The position numbers and the translations under genes are program-made. Shown in pieces: positions 10,433-20,494 of a stretch of 64,000 nt of DNA (positions are counted from its first letter, which is position 1; every line of letters begins with the position of its first letter). The notes below the pieces were generated by a model. That model was not told the origin of the DNA. It made no database searches and saw nothing but the letters and a program-made list of their open reading frames with translations. Source of the DNA: Nageia nagi (Eukaryota > Pinophyta); the NCBI GenBank assembly GCA_050084985.1, contig JBITNC010000001.1:104532001-104596000 (forward strand), given 5' to 3'.

Positions 10433-12155
10433 ATGTTGGATACTTCAATTAAATTTTAGGTAAAAATAGAATATATTTTATTTATTTATTATTAAATCAT
10501 ATGTATTTTAAATATATTAGATTATATAAAAGATGTAGTAGACTAAAACAAGGTAATTGAGTTTTAGAATAAAATAGAAAAAAATATATTTAATTATTAT
10601 TCTTTTAAATTTATATTACCTTCTTTTCTTAGCTGGATAAGACTTTCTTCTTATGTTTTCTCACATCAAAGGAGAGTCTTTTGAGGTAAAATGTTACTAT
10701 CTTGTGAGTTGTAATAAGACAAAAGAGTACTGATTATTATGCATTCTTTGGAATAAGACAAAAAAGTACTGATTATTCTACATTCTTTGGATGTTGTTTT
10801 TAGATGTACTAAGTTATTTTACACTCTTAGATTTGTTTTTATCTTATTACAACTCACAAAAGATTAAATTTCAACTGTCTCTTGACCTCTTCAACAACTA
10901 TTAATGGAAACCTACTATTTTTTCACAATTCCTAAAGTTTTACAAAGTTTGATCAACACTTAATTCTCCCCGACTTTATTAATAAAAATTTATTAGTTTT
11001 TCAATTCCACCAGACAACGAAGTTTGTATTTGAGCCTAGAGAGATTTCAACCTAATTCTCACCAATTACTAATGGAAATCCACTATGTTTTTCAATTTCA
11101 TTATAAGTACATAAAAGTTTTTTCAATTTCATTACAAATAAGCTTGATATAGCTGGCGAGGACGGATAAGCTGTCCACCATGACTTTGACGATAGACGAA
11201 TGCAATATATTACCTCAACTTTACACGACTCCTGCAAGGACGATTTTCATAAACCATGAATAAAATACGCTATAAATTTTATTCGTCCATAACACCAAAG
11301 CTTCCATGTGTTATAACATATGAACAAAATGATGGAAAGAGCTGATCTAACAATGAATTGAAACATTGGGCTCAATGCTGACCATGACGAGACAAAAATT
11401 CATGGAAATCTGCTCTAGTTCCAACCATTTAATGCAATTTTCACTTTTACAGTTAGAAGGATATCTCCAGACCATCTCCCTACTGCAACAGAATTCTAAA
11501 ACGCTTTATGCACAGTCGAACTATCTTACTACATTCAATTTCTACTTCATAATTTCCTTAAAGATTACTTGGTTGAAATCAATTTGCACATTTGTGATCT
11601 ATATTTTTTCATATTTCCAAACCTCAGTAATGGAATTGCTTAAAATGTAAAATCAATACATCAATTCCATCAACGTTTTGAACTCGCACAGGAGGACATA
11701 CGGATAAGATGCTGATGTAGCGAGATTCTTCCCGTTTAGCCCCGGCGATAAAGATCTTTCCTGATGTTTTACACTAAATATGCTGGTGGATATAGTTATC
11801 TTCATAAAATGTTAGCAATACCAAGAAGGCAGAACCATGGAATATTGAAAAATTCAAACCACCGGCCATGAATAACGCTCTATCTACAAACATTGTAGTT
11901 AAAGCATTCAGAAATCATCGAACCTTCCAATATCCCATTGCATTTCACACAATGTACCCCTCGAAATTATCACATTCATCGTTCTTCTGGAGATTTTAAG
12001 CGGCACCCATATACTCTCTCTACATTTCGTATGAACCCAGATCTAGAAATCACGAAACTGAACATAGTGTATCTCTTCTGGCACTCCCATCATCAAAGAA
12101 ACACCATGAAAATAATTGCAGTTGAAGCTGTTTTTTACCCTCAGAATAATAATAT
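10433..12155. other. Gene-free stretch downstream of the IDA-like gene
   Basis: Positions 11000-11090 (minus) may hold another worn SINE-like copy (GGTTGAAATCTCTC, GGCTCAAATAC). The ORFs at 11052-11237 and 11366-11650 show no recognisable motif. The 3' untranslated region of the IDA-like gene should lie just below 12155, but no clear polyadenylation signal could be fixed. From about 11.7 kb base composition becomes less AT-rich. Confidence 0.4.
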
Positions 12156-12434
12156 TCATCTGTTGATTCTTTTTGCTGCTGACCAAGGCGTTGCATTAGC
12201 CTTGCGGCTTGGCCCCGATGGAGGAACCGGTGCCTTAGGCAACATGTTCTTAAAATCTCCAGGAGGAGCACTTTTACTTTCTGTTCTGCATTTTCTTCCA
12301 CAGGAATTCATCCCGGGCGATTTCATATCCGCAAAACCCAAAGGTATTCCTAAACAGACATAGTTTTCATTTCTGTTAATCAGCCATAAGAAGAGCACAA
12401 CGTACACCAGTAGCACCCGCTCCTTGGTGCCCAT
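12156..12434 (-). CDS. IDA-like secreted peptide hormone precursor
   Basis: This 92-residue single-exon precursor opens with MGTKERVLLVYVVLFLWL, a short basic start and a hydrophobic core typical of a signal peptide, so the product is expected to be secreted. The C-terminal part (residues 61-80) has F, LPK and then PVPPSGPSRKAN. That matches the EPIP motif of IDA and IDA-like proteins (consensus PIPPSAPSKRHN), whose processed peptide is perceived by HAESA-type receptor kinases in abscission, root emergence and stress. Length and lack of introns fit the family (about 70-110 residues). The variable middle holds Cys45 and Cys49. Odd points: Ala79 replaces the usual His before the final Asn, and a 12-residue tail ATPWSAAKRINR follows. 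The ATG has G at -3 and G at +4, a good start context. Base composition differs sharply from the surrounding repeats. Confidence 0.8.
   Translation of the reverse strand: MGTKERVLLVYVVLFLWLINRNENYVCLGIPLGFADMKSPGMNSCGRKCRTESKSAPPGDFKNMLPKAPVPPSGPSRKANATPWSAAKRINR
12195..12254 (-). other. EPIP (mature peptide) region of the IDA-like precursor
   Basis: Codons 61-80. Pro71-Pro72-Ser73 correspond to the PPS in which a proline is hydroxylated in IDA. Arg77-Lys78 and Asn80 occupy the basic pair and terminal Asn contacted by the receptor's Arg-x-Arg motif. Ala79 stands where His is usual. Processing sites are inferred from the family, not seen. Confidence 0.7.
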
Positions 12435-12685
12435 TTCTTAACCGTAGAAGAGGTTACTTGTCCGTAAGAGATTTTGTAGAAGAGAAAAGAGGAGATCTAG
12501 AAGCTTGACTTTAGAAAAGGGTAGATGTTTCTGACGTAAAGCCTGGCTGCCTTAGATTACGGTAAGCACGCTTCACCAACCCTATGATGCTCTGTCGGTG
12601 TCTCCTTTAAAGTATTATTGCAGGCACGAGATTACTGTTGTGAACAGAACTCGGGGGAGGTGGGGCGAACGGAGCGATTTGTACA

Positions 12686-12694
12686 TCTTATAGG
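12686..12694 (-). promoter_or_regulatory. Candidate TATA box of the IDA-like gene
   Basis: The minus strand reads CCTATAAGA about 255 bp upstream of the ATG, which would give a 5' leader of roughly 220 nt. The leader between is pyrimidine-rich near the start codon. It is one of a few possible TATA-like sites, so confidence is low. Confidence 0.3.
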
Positions 12695-12747
12695 TATATG
12701 AGCCTCTCTTACTGCTCAGGATTAGGAGGCCTTGCAGCACACAGACA

Positions 12748-12853
12748 CACGTGAAGAATTTTGAAATGGCTACAGGGCGCCGCGATGATATTCTTTGGCA
12801 TAGGGTGGAATATAGAACGTGTGGATTTTAGGTGACCGGGAGCGGGAAACGTG
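12748..12853. promoter_or_regulatory. Cluster of ACGTG cores (G-box/ABRE-like)
   Basis: A perfect CACGTG palindrome lies at 12748-12753, with further ACGTG cores at 12817-12821 and 12849-12853: three in about 105 bp, just above the TATA candidate of the IDA-like gene. Such sites bind bZIP or bHLH factors, and paired ACGTG cores are typical of abscisic-acid-responsive promoters. Function here is inference. Confidence 0.4.
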
Positions 12854-13299
12854 TGCTTAATTACCAAGACTGTAATATGTTTTTGAATGTGATTTTGTTT
12901 TTTATATATTTGTATTAATAGGAGAGAACGTTATAATCACAGTCCTTTTCTACTATCAATTAGGGTTCAAATGTTGACATGAGGGGGGACCATGATTTAC
13001 CCCGAAAGTTGGAACCTAAGAGGCTCGTCTTGGTTGACATCAATGCTTCGTTAATCCTTTTAACAGGTGGGTATCTATTTATAATTTTTTTTGTTGTGTC
13101 CTTTCACTTTCTAAGATTAGGTTCATTCACATTCTTTAAATCATTTTTTGAGAGAAATTTTATCTTCTGAAATTAGGGTATTATTTATCTTAGGTTTCGA
13201 GTCAAAGGGGCATTTACACCATCAAAACTATCGAGGGCACGATCTTTGTCTCATTCGCATCTACCATCATTCAATAGGATTTTAGATATTTCTACTCAA

Positions 13300-13475
13300 T
13301 AGAGGTGGAATTTGAACCTGGGTCTCTCCCATTCAAGGAGAAAGTTTTCACTTACCCTTATTTTCCCAACTTCTCTAGCTTGCTTGCATATTCACATTAT
13401 ATTTAAAGGGTTAAGAAATTTAAATTTAGACCTCCCATATGAGAGAGTTTTCAATATCATTAACTTCCTAATATT
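13300..13475 (-). repeat. Two adjacent SINE-like copies
   Basis: On the minus strand, 13300-13375 reads GGGTAAGTGAAAAC, then GAGAGACCCAGGTTCAAATT, a good B box. Positions 13405-13475 read TGAAAACTCTCTCATATGGG, then GGTCTAAATTTAAAT. Both follow the plan of the SINE at 33020-33110. The right-hand one extends to about 13540 and is closely related to 14641-14770, so those two may share a larger unit. Confidence 0.5.
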
Positions 13476-13880
13476 TATGAAGAGTGTTGAGATTTGCATT
13501 CAAGGGTATCTTATCAAATGAAAGTATCTCAAACTTGTATATATTAGTATTTACACACATCTAAAAATGGATTAATAAGGAATAAAGGAGTTTAGCATCA
13601 ACGTTGCTCTTAGCACCAACTTTGGGATTCTTACAACATTAGGTGTCAGTATCTCAGTGGAACATGCAGAGATGTGTTAGCATCAACAAGGATAGTCCTA
13701 GAGTTGATCTAGCATATTCTATTTTGTGAATTAGTTCCTGGCCTAATGAACTGACCTAAGACCTAACATGGGGAGCTCAACCTGACTTTAACCCAAAAAA
13801 ATGCTCTATTTGGTAGTGCTAATATTGGGTTGAATGCCAACATTGTGGATCTTTTGGAGTTACAACTTAGTTTAACATTA

Positions 13881-13940
13881 CAAACTTGTCCTAGGAATTA
13901 TAAACTTGTCCTAGGAATTACAAACTTGTCTTAGGGATTA
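13881..13940 (+). repeat. 20-bp tandem repeat, three copies
   Basis: Three consecutive 20-bp units read CAAACTTGTCCTAGGAATTA, then the same with an initial T, then CAAACTTGTCTTAGGGATTA. They differ only by transitions. No function seen. Confidence 0.9.
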
Positions 13941-14999
13941 TAACATTTTTGCAAAGCCAAAAGGCATCAATTTTCTCTGTGGAACATCCCCAAGAATCTT
14001 TATAAACATAGTCCTTGTAAGATTGAGGGTTTGATAACAATTACTCAAGAAGAGAAATGAATTTGTTCATTATAGAAGCTAAGAGAGTGGGTTTTTTTTA
14101 TGTAGGAAAATATACATACCCTAGAGTTGTAGAATAGAGTATCATTTTGGTTGTAATTTATTTTCTTATACAATAATAAGATCTAAATGCTCTTGATTTT
14201 GGTTACATATTTTTGTGTTCTTATTTTGCATTTCTTTGTAGTGAAAATATTAGTTTCATATTGTTATTATGGAACAATCATTGCATTTGAAGTGTCAAGG
14301 GCATAGTATAAAAATAAGATAAATTATAAAATTTGTATTTGAGGATCTAAGTAAGCCATAGGCTCTTGGTGGTTATAGATCAACATATGGGTTATCTATC
14401 GACTCATTATGGTGAACACTCATACTTCACTAATCCTTATAGTCTATGGGGAAAATGTGAATTTTTATCTATAGGAGATGTTTATACATTTAAGGTATCT
14501 TTTTGTTGATATTATCAAGAACACACATTTACTCTTGTTTGCATTCATGTTATCGATCTATAAGTTTTTTTGTGTTCTTTCACTTTAGAAGGGTTAGTTC
14601 TTTCAGATTCCAAAGTTAGGTTCTTTTATGTATTCAAATTGTTTGTAGATTTGAACTTGAACATCCCACATCTGAGAATTTTCAACACCATTAACCCTCT
14701 AATATTTGGGAAGAGTGTTGATATTTTCATTCAAGGGTATCTATTCAAATAAAGTAATCTCATACTTGCATTTGTTCTTTTCTACACATGTGTTATATAT
14801 TTTCCTTTTGCATCCAATTAGATTATTTGATTCTTCAGGGCATGTGAGATTTGAAGTTAGGCATGTTGAAATGAAGAGTTTTCAACACCTAGTAACTCCC
14901 TAGTGCATAGGAACAATGTTGTAAAGGTATCTTTTTCATTCAAATTATCAAGGATTTTATATTTCCTTTGAGTTATTTCACATTGGAAGATTAAATTCC
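13941..14999 (-). repeat. Gene-free stretch with two more SINE-like copies
   Basis: Minus-strand SINE-like bodies lie at about 14647-14705 (GGTGTTGAAAATTCTC, then CAAGTTCAAATC) and 14845-14905 (GGTGTTGAAAACTC, then AACTTCAAATC). Positions 14641-14770 also match 13405-13540, including GAAGAGTGTTGA and ATTCAAGGGTATCT. The ORFs at 14570-14752 and 14706-14903 read through these repeats and are not supported as genes. Confidence 0.5.
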
Positions 15000-15960
15000 T
15001 TTTTTTTATGAAAAATACTTTTTATATTACTAAACCCTTTTTCATACGAAAAAGCGTGGGTGGAGTTGAGCACACCTCATGGAAGACCACAACCACAAAC
15101 TAACTACATAATAGTTACGAAATGATTAAAAAAGCCTTGCATCAAAAGGAATGTGCCAAAACATAATATCAACCACCAATGAACCCTTGAAGTCCACTAC
15201 CAAAAACCAAAATCATAGTCCCTAAAGTTTAATGACTAGCATAATAAAACACCTCATTCATCATGAGAAGGTGGAGGGCATAAATTATCAATAAATTACA
15301 TATATTCCCAACCACCACCCTCAGTAGGAGCCACATTCCATTCATTATTACAATTACTTTTGTTAGTGTTGGCACACATATCAACATCACAAGTTGATTA
15401 GGGTGCAAGATTTAAGACATATCCCCATCCTATAACTAGAGTAAAACTTTTCAATCGAACATCCCACCCACTTTGAGAATGAGAAGTAGGAGACTCTCTA
15501 GGCTATATGCACATGGTATTAGGCAGAGGCTGTAACTAGTGCCAAGATGAATTTGTAGGAATGGCACTAGCAAACACATGTCACAACAAAGTGGGGGTGT
15601 GACTACATGATTGATATTGGGGAGCTCCATGAGACCATGACCAATGAGGAGGGAACTCATTAGGTGGTACATGACAAATAGTACAAGGAGAGTTCCCCCA
15701 ATGGTCTAGTAAATTACGTAAGTGTTGAACCTCCACATGAACTTTTTGAACCTAAAATATAATCTGCTACAAATAATTATAGAAAATAGCATATTTGTCA
15801 ATAAAAGAGAAGGTATTCAAAGGGGCTTCTCAACCAAACATAATATTATTTCTTATTTTCTATATAAGGTAGAGAATACTACTTCTAACAATATGCCAAA
15901 TGTTGCATAAGGGTTATGCAAACTAAAGAGGATCCCCAAGAAACGATTAAAAAAGTAAAG

Positions 15961-16012
15961 AATCCAATCCCAAGCCTACTTGGCCTTAGTGCATGACCAA
16001 AAAACATGGGGA
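15961..16012 (-). pseudogene. zf-RVT zinc-binding domain of the LINE
   Basis: The minus strand encodes HVFWSCTKAK, then a stop, then AWDWIL. This is the H-F--C--A---W domain common after plant LINE reverse transcriptases. The interrupting stop is a TAG between conserved positions. It supports the LINE call and its orientation. Confidence 0.65.
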
Positions 16013-17149
16013 AAGTCTTCAAACTCTTGAAAATAAGGATAAGTAGGATTAACCATACCTAGATACAGACTTTGATACCTAATGGGAAGATCCTGATGTA
16101 AAAGACTCCAAATGAAAAAACTCTAGTTAGGTTCAATATACTTACCCTAGGTAGTAGAAAAACATAAGGATCATCGAGATTGGGAGGAAACAAGATGCCA
16201 TCTAAGATTAAGCATATGAAACATAGGGACATTGAAAGAAATCCAAGAGTAACCATGATGAGGCTTATATTTAACAAAACCCATATGTCTAGGCCAAAAC
16301 TAATTTGACTATCACTACTTTTAAAAATGGGGGCCAAGCTTCTGCTAGATGGAAAAAGGACCTCTTTCCAAAAATAAATTAAAAGTAATATTATCATTTT
16401 CTTTAATTTGTAAAATAAATCAAAAAGCATACCATGAATGTTAGGTTCTAATGTGGGAATTAAAAAATTGAAGAATGGACTCAATTCTCTTCTTGTAAAA
16501 TCTTAGAGCTCAAACCCATTGACCTTGAGCTAGAAGCAACCCTTGATAAAAAAAATCTTTGGACCACCAAACATTAAGTGAATCCAGAGAAGCACTATGA
16601 ACTTGCTTTGAATATGTCAATTAAGCCAAGGTTGGAGGGATTTCTAGGCTTTCCAAATGCTCTTAATTACAAAAGAACCTGTAATTCTAATAGTAATAGG
16701 AGCAATGAGAAGGGTGTGAAGAGAAATCCCCTTCCAACATTTCTTTCCAAAAGGAAGCCCTTCAGAAATGGAATGGCAAAGTAGAAGCTTCCAATCTTCA
16801 TTCCCCTACAAAGCTCTCAGAATATTTTTTACACATAAGGAAAAAACCATGAGATTTACAATAAAAAAATATCCATACCACTAGCTATCCGAGGAAGATA
16901 GCAAGTTTCCCAAGCCACTTTGTGAAATCCTCACTTATGGACATCAAATTCTGACAGGATGTTCCTTAGCAACTTATCTAGCTTTTGATAACAAGATTTG
17001 AAAGGCATCTAATTGAAAGAATAGTAAACATGAGTGGAAGTGAGAACAAATCTAAAAATTTCTAGCTAAAGATAATTTCTTAGTGGTCTAGTAGCTTAAT
17101 TGTTTCTCAACCTTTTGAACCATAAAATTCCATAGCTGAGCAAGGGAGG

Positions 17150-17998
17150 CCTAAAAGGTAAAAGGAATTCCAAGGAATTTAAATATTTCTCCATTTTGAA
17201 TCCATTTATAGGGAAATTGAGCAAGCTAATTAGGGATGGGATGCAAGGTTTATCTGTAGCATGAATTTATTTTCCACTAGATGCTAGACCTAGAGGTAAG
17301 ACAACAAGTGTCCAAGCATTTTAAGGTAGTTTTAACAAACTATTCATCCTCTTGCAAAGCCAAAAAGGAATCACCAACAACATGTCCATTCAAGATTTGT
17401 ACCTAAGAATTGGAGAGGGAGGTACCACCAATAAGATCTTAAGAGGCTTGATGGGATAAAAGGTAATTCAAGCTTATGAATCTAGGATAAATAAGGAGGG
17501 AGCAAGAGGAAAACATTTCATATTAGGAACCATTCATTGTGAGCACAACAAAAGCATCCCTAAAAAGCATCTTGACAAAGGAAACAAAAGAAGGGCCAAA
17601 TATAAGAGTTGTAAGCATAACAGTGATAAAATACCATTAAATTTGATTGTAGGCCTTTTCAAAATCAATATTGATAAATAAAGAATCTAGGTTTGATGAA
17701 CAATCCCATTCCATAACTTCCCAAACAATAATTATATTGTCTAAAATATATTTTCCTTTAACAAAACATATTTGTTCTGGATGAATAATCTAAGGTAAAA
17801 GGGACAAAAGCTGAGGGCTAATATGTTGGTAATAATTTTGCAACTAACATTCAATAGAGTAATTGGCCACCAATTAGTAATGTATTCTAAATCACCAAGC
17901 TTGGGTATAAACTTGATGTTACCCTTGTTGAGGATAAGGCCCAAGGAACCTATATAGAGGGCCTCTTTGTAAACATAGAAAAGTTTTGGCCCCAACAT
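17150..17998 (-). pseudogene. LINE reverse transcriptase (relic)
   Basis: The open stretch 17741-17998 reads GLILNKGNIKFIPKLGDLEY, then NWWPITLLNVSCKIITNILA. That is the finger region of plant LINE RTs (I-LIPK------WRPI-L-N--YKI--K-LA). Downstream, DFEKAYNQI at about 17641-17672 is motif A (DFEKAYDRV), keeping the catalytic Asp, and GEIFKFLGIPF at about 17170 is the thumb-side motif. The FADD motif C was not found, so the middle is deleted or badly decayed. This enzyme would copy element RNA at the nicked target site. Confidence 0.8.
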
Positions 17999-18723
17999 GT
18001 CCCAAAATTATTTATAAAATTTATAAGGGAATCCATCAATATGGATGCTTTATCATTAGCCATCTAATAAAGACAAGTATTTAAACCATGTAAATTAATA
18101 GGTGTGTAACAAAAATCCTTCTAAGATTGGGAGAGATTATGATGTATGATAGTACAAAAATACTCCAATGCTTGCGGACGAATTTGGGAGAGAGGCTGGG
18201 AAGCAAAAACCTTCTTATAATGAGCAAAAATAGTGGAGATAATCTCAAGAAGTAAGGTGAGGCAAACTCCATTAGATTGAATAAAAGTGAACGGAGGCAC
18301 ATGAATATAAGGATGAAGGTTTCTAAATAATTCTTTAGATACTTGATCCTCGACATTAAGCAAATTAAGATGAGAATGAAGCTAAGCACCCTTAGCCTCA
18401 TAAAGGTTAGCTTTCCTAATTTCATGGTGAAGGGCTTCCACATATAATTGAGAAGGGATATAAAAAGGATTAGTTTCAAGATTCCAGGTGGCTTGAGCAA
18501 GCTCAGCATTGAGAATCTAATTACAAATCCATCTTTATTTAGTAAACTCAACCTTGAGGGTACAAAGAACTTTAGAAGTATGGAGGATAGAGTTGTTCCA
18601 CCACAAAATGCATCCCAAAGAGCTACAAGGTCTTAGAATTAAGTTCCAAATATGGCTCATATGAGCTCTCATAGAATGAGACTATAGATAGGAAGTATTC
18701 AAGTAAAATTATGAGCTAAAAAC

Positions 18724-19330
18724 TTAGATAGGAGCTTGATTAAAAGAAATAGAAAAGAGAAGGAGCATGATCATACAAAGTGGTGTTAGAGACAATAGAG
18801 ATAAAAGGAAGGATGGGGGAAAGTCTCTCAAAGTGAAACAAATCACTCTTAGATAGCATAGCCATGTCAAACATTTTAAGAACATGGGAGGACTCAACTT
18901 GGAAGTTAGACCAAATAAACCAATGCACTTACAAAAAATCATAAGTAGAGAATTTAATATTTGGATCAAATAGAATAAGCTTATTTTTCATAAAAAAGTC
19001 AAGCCTCTCTTTCCCCTAGATTTTACCACATGGGATTTTGATTTTTCCTATTGAAGGGCTTTTCCACCATATAAAATTACCGCAAAGGACCCACATTGCA
19101 AAGGGAAGAGATATGGAAATCCAATGCCATAAATCTCTTCTATCATGAGCATCATTAGAAGCATAAATATTGCTTACACCTTGTGAAACTAGCTAATAAA
19201 TCTCTTCAAAAGAATTGCTTACACCTTGTGGAAAGCCAATGCCATAAATCTCTTCAAAAGAATTACTTACACCTTGTGAAATTACCACTTGGCAATATTT
19301 TTCAATAAGTATAGAATGAATACCTCTCTA
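18724..19330 (-). pseudogene. LINE AP-type endonuclease (relic)
   Basis: The minus strand reads VSNIYASNDAHDRRDLW, then WVLCGNFIW at about 19072-19100 (family GDFN, so Asp is now Asn), then LYDHAP at 18762-18780 (family SDH-P). These are the ordered motifs of the exonuclease-endonuclease-phosphatase fold that nicks target DNA. A tandem duplication of 47 bp lies at its upstream end (19196-19279). Stops interrupt the frame. Confidence 0.75.
19196..19279 (-). repeat. 47-bp tandem duplication in the LINE endonuclease
   Basis: ATAAATCTCTTCAAAAGAAT followed by a CTTACACCTTGTG block occurs at 19196-19231 and again at 19242-19279. A third partial copy of the second block lies at 19169-19186. In protein terms QGVSN is repeated three times. 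This is probably replication slippage after the element died. Confidence 0.75.
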
Positions 19331-19842
19331 TGGACTATGTGAACACAAAATTTTACTTCTTGAACTATCCTCCATCCTTGGAATGGGAGGAGGCATAACC
19401 ACAATGGATACAAACAAGGTACTAGACCAAATAGAATTGAACAAAAGGTTAGAGGCTAACATCGGGGAATATAATAAGGTTGAGTTGATAATCAAGGATG
19501 ATTGAGCAATATTGAAAACCTTTGAAGGTTGCATGTTTGAGGTAACCAAAGCCAGGTAACTAGATGCCTAAGGTAGAGGCCCAACAACTAGCTCTTATGG
19601 GATAGAGCAATGGTTGCGACTATTTTTAATTGTGGTCCATTCATCTTCCCTACCATTGTTAGAAAGTACTAGGTGGGAAGACGATGGAGGGAAAATATAG
19701 TTTATCCTTAAATTTACCCACCAACAGTGGGAAATCATGAATCTTATTTTTAGGAGACTAGTAGTAGTAGTACGTATTTAGGAGACCAATAAACTCCACC
19801 CTTTGTTGTAAACACTCATCACCAATATTAATATTTACAAAC

Positions 19843-20342
19843 TTTTGGAATGTATAATGCATTATTGTAAAGGTTTTTATTAAATCTTATATGTAATTTC
19901 ACTAATAGTTAAAGGTATCATTTGATACCTTAAGTATTTAAGTGAATATGATAATGTAACTTGTCCTACACTCCATGTCATGAGCATGTCCCTCGGGTAA
20001 AAGGATGTGCATGTCATGCTTTTGTACATTAGATAAAAGAGTGGTCCAAAGAGAGATTTTGGCCTATAAATAGAAGGCTCCCTCTTTGTGATCACATACC
20101 AATTATGGAGTAAAGTTATGCTATAGGATAGTGGTTAGGAGAAAAGAGTGGGAGGATTGTAAGAGACTTGTATTTGTGAATGAAGTAAAGATCTAGTTAG
20201 TGGATGTACTCCTAGTTGGAGGAACCACTTACATCTCATGTTAACTTTATGAGATTGCTTTGTGTGATAGTTAGATGTGAATTGAGAGCTTTTATGTGAT
20301 CTTGGTTGTTTATGAATTATCTTATTAGTGTTAGATCCTTCA
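19843..20342 (+). repeat. 5' LTR of the Copia family A element
   Basis: 500 bp, beginning TTTTGGAATGTATAATGC (family TGTTGGAATCTATAATGC, so the TG end has mutated to TT) and ending GATCCTTCA. TATAAATAGAAGG begins at 20065. Members elsewhere are at 2351-2851, 28141-28350 and 46489-52403. Confidence 0.85.
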
Positions 20343-20345
20343 AAT

Positions 20346-20357
20346 TGGTATCAGAGC
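20346..20357 (+). other. Primer-binding site of the Copia family A element
   Basis: TGGTATCAGAGC, the standard plant Copia site complementary to the 3' region of initiator Met-tRNA, lies three bases after the LTR end. Minus-strand DNA synthesis would start here. Confidence 0.9.
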
Positions 20358-20450
20358 TTGGTGTGAAAGGTCTTCTTCTTGGTGTGGAAGATCTTCTTCT
20401 TGATGTGGAAACTCTGCTTCTTGATGTTGAAGCTCTTCTTCTTGAGGTCA
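20358..20450 (+). repeat. 21-bp tandem repeat beside the primer-binding site
   Basis: Four full units and a partial fifth start at 20358, 20379, 20400, 20421 and 20442, each like CTTGGTGTGGAAGATCTTCTT. Because 21 is a multiple of three, the frame 20306-20494 stays open and encodes repeated LGVEDLL-type heptads. The related LTR element at 52404 has only one such unit after its primer-binding site. Confidence 0.85.
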
Positions 20451-20494
20451 AACTAAAAGAAGGTATAATATCCTTCCTTCTTCGTTATTGTTGA

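Larger units (their letters stand above)
15000..19740 (-). mobile_element. LINE (non-LTR retrotransposon) relic
   Basis: On the minus strand the order is: possible end of ORF1 (above about 19350), endonuclease (19330-18760), linker (18720-18000), reverse transcriptase (18000-17150), RT C-terminal region, zf-RVT (16012-15961) and a 3' end that finishes in a run of eight A (plus-strand T at 15000-15007). Many frameshifts and stops make it inactive. The 5' end is uncertain, because the Copia family A LTR begins at 19843 and about 100 bp between is unassigned. No target duplication was found. Confidence 0.8.

Noticed and set aside
11938-12363. 141-codon ORF on the plus strand over the IDA-like gene
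   Set aside because: It is antisense to the IDA-like ORF, has no signal peptide or motif, and its openness follows from the codon use of the real gene. The minus ORF 12050-12301 in another frame is rejected for the same reason.
13860-13945. CRISPR-like array (three 20-bp units)
   Set aside because: Units are directly adjacent with no spacers, and the host is a plant; this is a simple tandem repeat.
16059-16484. 141-codon minus ORF as a membrane protein
   Set aside because: It is rich in Leu, Phe and Ile but lies inside the LINE relic after the RT, where a frameshifted frame of the element explains it.
18081-18551. 156-codon minus ORF as a membrane protein
   Set aside because: It lies in the LINE linker between endonuclease and RT. 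The overlapping frame 18121-18363 fits the LINE better, so the hydrophobic frame is a shadow.
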